Made by a program: the position numbers and the translations under genes. Positions 1 to 5,122 of a DNA stretch of 5,122 nt are shown here, in pieces. Origin of the DNA: Candidatus Aminicenantota bacterium. Lineage in GTDB: Bacteria > Acidobacteriota > Aminicenantia > JAMOAD01. Positions within the stretch are counted from its first letter, which is position 1. Each line of letters starts with the position of its first letter. The DNA lies in NCBI GenBank assembly GCA_027070475.1, contig JALXDT010000206.1, forward strand, positions 1 through 5,122, read 5' to 3'. Below the pieces are notes generated by a model. That model did no database searches. It saw only the letters and a program-made list of their open reading frames with translations, and was not told the DNA's origin.

Positions 1-1756
1 TAATAAAATAGCCTATCACATTATTTTTTGAATCAAGAATCGGAGAAAAAGATGAAAATACCTTAAAAAAGCCTCCTCCTTTTACCTTTCTATACAATAT
101 TTCCTGCCATTTTATTTCCAATTTTATTTTCTCATGAAGGCTTTTATGATCAGGAATAATAATCTTATAGTATTCGGAAACAGGGTTTCCTTTCACCTCT
201 TTTAATTTATATCCTGTTTTTCTCTCAAAAGCCGGATTAACATATTGAATTTTACCTTCAAGGTCAACCATTATAAAAATTTCATTACTCGCCTGAATTG
301 CAAGATTCAAGTTTCTTAATTTTCTTTCAAAATCCTTTCTTTCTGTAATATCAATGACAAAACCGGAAAAAATCGGGAAACCATCTTTTCCCTTAATTAC
401 ATCGGCATTGGCATGAAGCCATCTGATCTCCCCTTTTTTGCTTACAATTCTGAATTCTACGATAGCTCTTTTCCCTCTCTTAAGAGACGCCATTGCCTTT
501 TTCACTTCTCCAAGATCTTCCTTGTAAACAATTTCCAAAAATTTGTTTTCATTTTTTAACATTTCCTCAGGAGTATAACCTGTTATTTTATAAATCCCTT
601 TTGTTACAATATTATTTTCGAATTTACCCTCCGGTGACAATGTAGCCTGCCACAAAAATCCATTAATATTGTTTGCTATATGAGTAATCTGCTTTTCTTT
701 TTCATAAAGCTCCTTTTCTTTTTGTTTTTTTTCAGTTATATCCATATAAAAGCCAAAAGTGGCAGGTTTCCCTTTGTATTTAATTCTTTCAATATTTGAA
801 AGTAAAATATGTTTATTCTCTTTCCTATCTAAAACAACCATTTCGTAGAGATGGTTCGGATTTTCACCGCTTATTCTTTTTTGATAATTTTCCACTACTT
901 TTTTGTATGATTCTTCCGAAAGAAATTCTCTAAAGGATTTTCTATCTATCAACTCATCTCTTTTGTAACCAAGAATTTTTAATAAATAGTTATTAGCTTC
1001 TCTGAATGCTCCTGATATACCTTTATAGTCTTGAAAAATGGCTATTCCAACACCTAACCTTGAAAGAGCCTTCATAATAATTCTATGTGACTTTACTTCC
1101 TTCTCAAGAGTCTTTCTTAAAGATGTTAGTTCTTCAATAGCATTCTTATAATCTGAAACATCTCTTAATATGCCAATTACTACCTTTTCCCCACCTAAAT
1201 TATCCACCCAGGTTCTTGCCTCAATAGGAATAAGTTTACCATTTTTAGCTATAACATTAAACTTAAAGATACCACCCCCAGGTTTTTTTCTCAAAGGAAA
1301 AGAGGGCCCAAATTGAACAAAATCCTTGCTATTTTTACCTATCACCTCCTTCCTTTTATAACCTGTTATTTTTGATATTGCTCGATTTATATCAATGATT
1401 GTTCTATCAAGCTTTTCCACTAAAATTCCATCCATACTATTCTTAAATATTGATTCACCAAGATACTTTCTACTTTTAATTTTTTCAAAAGTTAGAATAA
1501 ATTCATCTTCTGCTATTTTGTAGAGCTTTGTTATCTTAATAGGAAGGAAGGTTTCTTTAATGTTAATGATTAATTCAATATTTCTCTTTCTGGATATTAT
1601 AAAATTTTTAAAATCTTCCTTATCTTTAAAAGACAAAAGATCAATAAACTCTTCTGATCTTATTTTGAATTGTCTTTTAAAATAACTGTTACATTTAGAG
1701 AGTTCATTATTATTAAAGATACAGGCAGGAATTAAAATCCTTTCAAGATGAAACAT
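1..1756 (-). CDS. Multi-PAS domain sensor protein, C-terminus cut by window edge
   Basis: The reading frame is open from ATG at 1756-1754 to the left edge, giving 585 residues. At least four tandem PAS/PAC units are visible. PAS1 is about residues 98-203, with NSMDGILVEKLDRTIIDIN, ITGYKRKEVIGK and a closing ILRDVSDYK. PAS2 is about 225-342, with ILGYKRDELID and closing MDITEKK. PAS3 is about 353-473, with ITGYTPEEML, WLHANADVIKGKDG and closing IDITERK. PAS4 is about 480-585+, with VDLEGKIQYVNPAFERKTGYK. Charged helical linkers around 203-225, 340-358 and 470-484 join them. Residues 1-95 resemble a degenerate extra PAS. There is no signal peptide or transmembrane segment, so a cytosolic signal sensor is inferred. 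PAS domains bind ligands or cofactors or mediate dimerisation; no ligand can be assigned here. The output domain (kinase, GGDEF, HD-GYP or other) lies outside the window. The start is chosen because it follows a GGGGGTG ribosome-binding site and a good promoter. Confidence 0.9.
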   Translation of the reverse strand, partial: MFHLERILIPACIFNNNELSKCNSYFKRQFKIRSEEFIDLLSFKDKEDFKNFIISRKRNIELIINIKETFLPIKITKLYKIAEDEFILTFEKIKSRKYLGESIFKNSMDGILVEKLDRTIIDINRAISKITGYKRKEVIGKNSKDFVQFGPSFPLRKKPGGGIFKFNVIAKNGKLIPIEARTWVDNLGGEKVVIGILRDVSDYKNAIEELTSLRKTLEKEVKSHRIIMKALSRLGVGIAIFQDYKGISGAFREANNYLLKILGYKRDELIDRKSFREFLSEESYKKVVENYQKRISGENPNHLYEMVVLDRKENKHILLSNIERIKYKGKPATFGFYMDITEKKQKEKELYEKEKQITHIANNINGFLWQATLSPEGKFENNIVTKGIYKITGYTPEEMLKNENKFLEIVYKEDLGEVKKAMASLKRGKRAIVEFRIVSKKGEIRWLHANADVIKGKDGFPIFSGFVIDITERKDFERKLRNLNLAIQASNEIFIMVDLEGKIQYVNPAFERKTGYKLKEVKGNPVSEYYKIIIPDHKSLHEKIKLEIKWQEILYRKVKGGGFFKVFSSFSPILDSKNNVIGYFI

Positions 1757-1759
1757 AAA

Positions 1760-1766
1760 CACCCCC
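1760..1766 (-). promoter_or_regulatory. Ribosome-binding site of the PAS protein gene
   Basis: On the minus strand the sequence reads GGGGGTG, then TTT, then ATG. It can pair along its full length with the CCUCCAC-type anti-Shine-Dalgarno if one G·U wobble is allowed. It supports the ATG at 1756 as the start. Confidence 0.7.
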
Positions 1767-1778
1767 AACAAACACTTT

Positions 1779-1807
1779 ATTATATCAAAGAGTAATCCTT
1801 AAAACAA
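1779..1807 (-). promoter_or_regulatory. Sigma70-type extended -10 promoter for the PAS gene
   Basis: On the minus strand a perfect TATAAT (1784-1779) is preceded by TGA (1787-1785), making an extended -10 element. A TTGTTT -35-like hexamer (1807-1802, 3 of 6 matches to TTGACA) sits 17 bp upstream. The predicted transcript would start near 1772, leaving a leader of roughly 16 nt that contains only the ribosome-binding site. This is motif evidence only; in AT-rich DNA TATAAT alone is common, but the TG extension and correct spacing and position make it credible. Confidence 0.65.
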
Positions 1808-1834
1808 TAAAAATCTCCTTAAAGAATGCTTAAA
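1796..1834. repeat. Phased short direct repeats (TCCTTAAA) upstream of the PAS gene
   Basis: TCCTTAAA occurs at 1796-1803 and again at 1816-1823, exactly 20 bp apart. A shorter match, CTTAAA, lies at 1829-1834, 11 bp after the CTTAAA core of the second copy. All three would lie roughly on one face of the helix. The first copy overlaps the -35 hexamer of the minus-strand promoter, as an operator could. The repeats are short and AT-rich, so chance is a real alternative. Confidence 0.3.
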
Positions 1835-1847
1835 CAGGAAAAGTATA

Positions 1848-1866
1848 AATAAACTAAAAGTTTATT
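1848..1866. promoter_or_regulatory. Inverted repeat in divergent promoter region, possible operator
   Basis: AATAAACT (1848-1855) and AGTTTATT (1859-1866) are perfect 8-bp inverted arms around an AAA spacer. The centre at 1857 is about 56 bp upstream of the predicted start of the plus-strand transcript and about 85 bp upstream of the minus-strand one. That position would suit an activator site for the permease operon. No T-tract follows that would make it a terminator, and neither gene ends here. The protein that might bind is unknown. Confidence 0.35.
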
Positions 1867-1897
1867 CTTTAAAATTACCAAGGCAGAATATTAGATA

Positions 1898-1906
1898 TGA
1901 TATAAT
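1898..1906 (+). promoter_or_regulatory. Extended -10 promoter for the permease-AlaX operon
   Basis: TGATATAAT is a perfect TG-extended -10 element, with TATAAT at 1901-1906. No good -35 lies 16-18 bp upstream; the nearest candidate, TTACCA at 1875-1880, is 20 bp away. The promoter would therefore rely on the extended -10 or on an activator. The predicted start is near 1913, giving a leader of about 16 nt. Confidence 0.65.
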
Positions 1907-1916
1907 AGCAATTTAT

Positions 1917-1923
1917 AAAGGAG
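1917..1923 (+). promoter_or_regulatory. Ribosome-binding site of the permease gene
   Basis: AAAGGAG lies 5 nt upstream of the ATG at 1929 and fixes this as the start codon. Confidence 0.85.
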
Positions 1924-1928
1924 ATAAG

Positions 1929-3155
1929 ATGATAGCAGAAATAATAAAAATTATTTTAGCTATTGTTCTATTAATTATTTTACTTTATTTTAAATTGGAT
2001 TTGTACCTTGCCATTCTCATAGGAGGAGTTTCACTTGCACTTCTCTTTGGGCTTACCCCTCTTGAAATATTAAAACTTTCATATCAAGCAACAATTTCGT
2101 TTGATACGCTCCAACTTTTAATTATCATTTCAATGGTACTTATCTTAGGGCAAATTCTAAAGGCAAAGGAATCCCTTAAAATCTTTGTTGAAGCTACAGA
2201 GGGGTTACTCAAAAAAAAGTTTTTAATCATATCAGTGTCCCCCGCATTAATAGGCCTCTTACCTATGCCGGGAGGAGCATTAGTTTCAGCTCCCATTTTA
2301 AATGAAACATTAAAAGATGATAATATTACTCCTGCTCTAAAAACATATATAAACTTCTGGTTCAGACATATTTGGGAATATATATGGCCACTTTATCCGG
2401 GATTGATTCTATGCGCAGGTATTTTTAAGGTTGATTTTGTCCCTTTATTTAAACATCAATTCTATTTCACAATAATAGCAATAGCTATTGGAATGCTGTT
2501 TATGTATATTTATCTTCCACCTTTGAAGAAAAATGATATATCTAAAAGACCTCTGTCTAAAAACATATTTAATTTTTTTTACGGCCTCTGGGAGATTCTT
2601 CTAATAATATTGATAGTTCTTGCCTTTAAGATTAAAGTTTATCTTTCTGTTTTGATTGTTGTTATCTTCTCTTTCATAATATTAAAAAAGAGTTTGAATG
2701 AAAAGCTAAAAATTTTAAAAAATTCATTCAAACCATCAATACTTCTTACAATAATTGCAGTTATGATTTTTAAAAACTATATTTTGCACTCACAGGTAAT
2801 TGATCTTACAAAAGAGTTGATAATAGGAGCAAAGGGATTTAAATATATTATTATGTTTTTTGTTCCCTTTATCATAGGTTTTTTAACAGGTGTTAATTCT
2901 GCTTTTGCAGGTATATCTTTTCCTCTTTTTGTTTCAATCGTGGGAACAACCAATCCTGATATGTGGAAAATTATGTTTTTATATGTGAGCGGCTTTACAG
3001 GAGTTCTTCTTTCACCGGTCCACTTTTGCCTTGTACTGAGTGCTGAATATTATGGAGCAGAGTTAAAAGATGTTTACAAGTATCTTTTACCCTCTGTATT
3101 AATATTAATAGGCTCTCTTTTTCTTTTTATGTTTATTATCGGAGGTTATAAATGA
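1929..3155 (+). CDS. DUF401 family integral membrane permease
   Basis: This 408-residue protein is almost wholly hydrophobic, with about 11-12 membrane-spanning or re-entrant segments (roughly 5-21, 25-43, 58-78, 98-122, 150-166, 177-196, 214-252, 270-287, 305-340, 348-372, 386-405). I recognise the DUF401 family (TIGR00529, AF0261-like). The conserved signatures are GLLPMPGGALVSAPIL (109-124), NFWFRHIWEYIWPLYPG (142-158), GFLTGVNSAFAGISFPL (317-333) and LSPVHFCLVLSAEYYG (361-376). The Pro/Gly-rich segments at 109-124 and 317-333, one per half, resemble the paired re-entrant hairpins of ion-transporter-type secondary carriers such as GntP and CitMHS, so transport of a small anion or metabolite is inferred. 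The substrate is unknown. The length is normal for the family. The gene follows a strong ribosome-binding site and its stop overlaps the next start by ATGA, implying coupled translation with the AlaX gene. Confidence 0.85.
   Translation: MIAEIIKIILAIVLLIILLYFKLDLYLAILIGGVSLALLFGLTPLEILKLSYQATISFDTLQLLIIISMVLILGQILKAKESLKIFVEATEGLLKKKFLIISVSPALIGLLPMPGGALVSAPILNETLKDDNITPALKTYINFWFRHIWEYIWPLYPGLILCAGIFKVDFVPLFKHQFYFTIIAIAIGMLFMYIYLPPLKKNDISKRPLSKNIFNFFYGLWEILLIILIVLAFKIKVYLSVLIVVIFSFIILKKSLNEKLKILKNSFKPSILLTIIAVMIFKNYILHSQVIDLTKELIIGAKGFKYIIMFFVPFIIGFLTGVNSAFAGISFPLFVSIVGTTNPDMWKIMFLYVSGFTGVLLSPVHFCLVLSAEYYGAELKDVYKYLLPSVLILIGSLFLFMFIIGGYK
3141..3146 (+). promoter_or_regulatory. Ribosome-binding site of the AlaX gene, inside the permease gene
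   Basis: GGAGGT, a consensus Shine-Dalgarno, lies 5 nt before the ATG at 3152 and within the last codons of the permease gene. It sets the start and shows that the overlap is a real translational junction. Confidence 0.9.
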
Positions 3156-4315
3156 CAGAGAAAATCTATCACAAAAACTCTTACATTAAGGAAACAAAAG
3201 CAAAAGTTCTTAAAAAAGAAAAAGAGGGAGATTTATGGAAAATCTTGCCTGATAAAACTGTGGTTTACCCGGGGGGCGGTGGTCAACCTCAGGATAGAGG
3301 ATTTATAGAAACTTTTGAAATAGTAAAGACTGAAGAGGAAAACGGGAAAATATTTCATTATATAAAAGAAGATATTAAAAAAGATGAAATATCAATAAGC
3401 ATAGATTTTAAAAAAAGATATGATTATATGCAGCAACACACTGCTCAGCATCTTTTATCAGAAGTTTTAATAAGGCTTTTCAACTATGAAACTCTCTCAT
3501 TTTCAATCGGAGAAGAGCATTCTTCAATAGAAATAAACACTAAACATTTTGATTTTAATAAAACAATAGAAACAGAGGAATTTTGTTTAAACCAAATTAT
3601 AAAATCAATTCCGATAAAGATATACTATACAAAAGATTCTTTCTCTGTCCCTTTCAGAAAGCCGCCGAAAGTCAAAGATAATATTAGAGTAGTTGAAATA
3701 GAAAATTTTGATTATTCTGCATGCGGAGGAACGCATCTAAAAAATACCTCTGAAATTTCTTTAATTAAGATAATAAAAACCGATAAGGTAAGGTCTAACA
3801 TAAGGCTTTATTATGTGGCAGGATACAGAGCCTTAAATGATTATCATAATAAAAATAGGATCATCCTTGAAGCTCAGAAGATTTTGGGAAGACCTCAGGA
3901 AGAATTAATAGATGGATTAAATGAATTTAAAGATAAATATGAAAAATTGAGAAAAGAGATAAAAAATTACAAAAAGAGAGAAATTGAGAATGAAATAGAA
4001 AAGATAATAAAATCCTCTGAAGATTTTATATTCAAAGTTTTTGAAGATGAAGATATTAAAGATTTGAAATTTATGGCAAAAAAGATAACTTCAAGCGGGA
4101 AAAATATACTTTTTGTATCAAAAAATCCGACAAAATTCCTTATAATAGGTAGGGGAAAAGGAGATATAAATTTAAAAGAGCTCTCCGGAAAAATATTTTC
4201 AATTGTTAAAGGAAGAGGTGGAGGTAGAGACGACTGGATTGAAGGCAAATTGGAAGATTTGTCTGATGTGGAAAAACTTAAACTATTTTTGTCAGAATAT
4301 TTAGATAAGGCATAA
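3152..4315 (+). CDS. Alanyl-tRNA editing protein, AlaX-L type with DHHA1-like domain
   Basis: This 387-residue protein resembles the editing and C-terminal parts of alanyl-tRNA synthetase without its aminoacylation domain. Such proteins hydrolyse Ser- or Gly-mischarged tRNA(Ala) in trans in the cytosol. Domain order: an N-terminal beta-barrel-like part (about 1-85) with the glycine motif YPGGGGQPQDRG (39-50); the zinc-binding editing core with H96-x3-H100 (HTAQH) and C191-x3-H195 (CGGTH); the SAD-type motif ending RSNIRLYYVAGYRAL (214-228); a charged coiled-coil linker (about 230-288); and a DHHA1-like domain (about 290-387) with the glycine loop GRGGGRDDW (354-362). All four presumed zinc ligands are present, so the editing site looks intact. 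The length fits the long AlaX class. The start is fixed by GGAGGT and the ATGA overlap with the permease gene. Its stop codon directly abuts that of the convergent gene. Substrate specificity (Ser versus Gly) cannot be read from the sequence. Confidence 0.92.
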   Translation: MTEKIYHKNSYIKETKAKVLKKEKEGDLWKILPDKTVVYPGGGGQPQDRGFIETFEIVKTEEENGKIFHYIKEDIKKDEISISIDFKKRYDYMQQHTAQHLLSEVLIRLFNYETLSFSIGEEHSSIEINTKHFDFNKTIETEEFCLNQIIKSIPIKIYYTKDSFSVPFRKPPKVKDNIRVVEIENFDYSACGGTHLKNTSEISLIKIIKTDKVRSNIRLYYVAGYRALNDYHNKNRIILEAQKILGRPQEELIDGLNEFKDKYEKLRKEIKNYKKREIENEIEKIIKSSEDFIFKVFEDEDIKDLKFMAKKITSSGKNILFVSKNPTKFLIIGRGKGDINLKELSGKIFSIVKGRGGGRDDWIEGKLEDLSDVEKLKLFLSEYLDKA

Positions 4316-5122
4316 TTACCACTTTCTTTTGAAAAATTCAAAAAGGAATATTAAATAGAGAGAATTTTTGCTTAATAGAAAGAGAGAATAATTCCTTTCC
4401 CGTAAAAGATTTATAAAGTAAGCTATAATATAAAGAGGAATTGACATTAAAAGAAAGAGTGTAAAAAACTCAATAAAATTAAGATTTTCCCCGATATAAT
4501 AAGATAGCCCTTTGGAAAGAACAGAACCATAAACTATCATAATATGTGAAATATAGAGAAAAAGACTTTCCCTTGAAGCTCGCATAAATTTTTCCATAAG
4601 AGGTGGTATTTTATTAAGATATAATTGAGATAATTGCAAAAGAATTAATACTTTGCCTATATCTGCTATCCTTTCAAAAGAATAGCCGGAAACAAAAAAT
4701 TGAATCAAACTGAGAAAAATAGAAAATATAAAAACAGAAGGATTAAATTTTCTTAAATATTTTGCTGAAAAAACCCCAAGAATAAAGAATAATGACCAGG
4801 GGAAAAATGGAAAAGGAGAAAGGTTGGAGGAGAAAAAGAATCTGAAAAACGGTATGTTAACATTAATGGGATGAAAATTTATAAAGAGATCAAAAATTCC
4901 CAAACCCGCAAGAATTAACAAAAATCTTCTTTTTGCCACTATCCAGATAATTGCTGAAAATATTAATGAATATCCAATCGCCTGCAAAATATCCATTTGA
5001 AGTAATTTTTCAGAAGCTCCTTTATCCCAGAATAAATTAATTTTTCTAAACGAAAAAAAGGGAAGATGAAGAAAATATCCAATGGAAACTATCCCGATGT
5101 ATTGTATTATTCTCGTTAATAA
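4316..5122 (-). CDS. DUF1624/HGSNAT-like membrane acyltransferase, N-terminus cut by window edge
   Basis: The frame is open from the right edge to TAA at 4318-4316, giving 268 residues. An in-frame ATG at 4996 is probably internal, because the 42 codons upstream of it also look like family sequence. Recognisable features, numbered from the window edge, are IGYFLHLPFF (14-23), MDILQAIGYSL (43-53), FPFFPWSLFFILG (104-116) and SLFLYISHIMIVYG (186-199). They match, from memory, the order of motifs in heparan-alpha-glucosaminide N-acetyltransferase-like (DUF1624) proteins: LHxP, DILQ, FPxxPW and a late SLxxYxxH. About seven or eight membrane helices remain. Family members move acyl groups across the membrane onto sugars; the acceptor here is unknown. 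The tail ends in a basic KRKW. The N-terminal part, including the family's usual R/D-rich first motif, lies outside the window. The broader acyltransferase-3 family is the main alternative. Confidence 0.68.
   Translation of the reverse strand, partial: LLTRIIQYIGIVSIGYFLHLPFFSFRKINLFWDKGASEKLLQMDILQAIGYSLIFSAIIWIVAKRRFLLILAGLGIFDLFINFHPINVNIPFFRFFFSSNLSPFPFFPWSLFFILGVFSAKYLRKFNPSVFIFSIFLSLIQFFVSGYSFERIADIGKVLILLQLSQLYLNKIPPLMEKFMRASRESLFLYISHIMIVYGSVLSKGLSYYIGENLNFIEFFTLFLLMSIPLYIIAYFINLLRERNYSLFLLSKNSLYLIFLFEFFKRKW

Noticed and set aside
715..735. T-rich tract (ttctttttgttttttttc) as a terminator or repeat
   Set aside because: It is the complement of Lys/Glu codons in the linker after PAS2 of the sensor, with no stem next to it.
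2084..2296. Minus-strand open frame of 70 codons inside the permease gene
   Set aside because: It lies fully within a well-conserved membrane protein gene, has no family resemblance and no ribosome-binding evidence.
3270..3284. G-rich run near 3270 as a possible G-quadruplex or regulatory element
   Set aside because: It is explained by the codons for the conserved PGGGGQP motif of the AlaX N-terminal domain.
3967..4341. Minus-strand open frame of 124 codons opposite the AlaX C-terminus
   Set aside because: Its Ser/Phe/Ile-rich low-complexity translation is the expected mirror of a Lys/Glu-rich coding strand. It also overlaps two confident genes.
4327..4343. Inverted repeat TTTTGAA-AAA-TTCAAAA just past the AlaX stop, as a terminator
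   Set aside because: The 7-bp stem is nearly all A/T, no T-tract follows on the plus strand, and it lies inside the convergent coding sequence. It is too weak to call.
4316..4996. Complete 226-residue membrane protein starting at the ATG at 4996
   Set aside because: The same frame stays open for 42 more codons to the window edge and those encode family-like sequence (IGYFLHLPFF). The ATG sits in the conserved MDILQ motif, so it is most likely internal.

Overview
The window is a compact, visibly AT-rich piece of bacterial chromosome with four protein-coding genes and almost no spare DNA. Shine-Dalgarno sequences are strong. Arg codons are mostly AGA/AGG, and Ile is often ATA. These traits fit a low-GC, possibly thermophilic bacterium, but this is inference only and no taxon can be named. 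I saw no rRNA, tRNA, CRISPR array, insertion sequence, integrase or phage gene.

Layout: (1) 1-1756, minus strand, is the first 585 residues of a cytosolic multi-PAS sensor protein whose C-terminal output domain lies beyond the left edge. (2) 1757-1928 is a 172-bp divergent promoter region. It has an extended -10 promoter facing each way, both with the same 9-mer TGATATAAT, plus a 19-bp inverted repeat and helically phased TCCTTAAA repeats. (3) 1929-3155, plus strand, is a polytopic membrane protein of the DUF401 (TIGR00529/AF0261-like) permease family. (4) 3152-4315, plus strand, overlaps it by ATGA and encodes a long AlaX-type alanyl-tRNA editing protein with a DHHA1-like C-terminal domain. 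(5) 4316-5122, minus strand, is the C-terminal 268 residues of a membrane acyltransferase-like protein (DUF1624/HGSNAT-like). It continues past the right edge and converges on the AlaX gene with directly adjacent stop codons.

The permease and AlaX gene look like one translationally coupled transcription unit. The pairing suggests, without proof, that the permease moves a small metabolite related to the amino-acid quality-control role of AlaX. The PAS protein is divergently transcribed and could share regulation through the common promoter region. The acyltransferase gene belongs to a separate unit entering from the right. No clearly new system is evident. The items most worth a second look are the DUF401-AlaX coupling, the structured divergent promoter, and the zero-length convergent gene junction.
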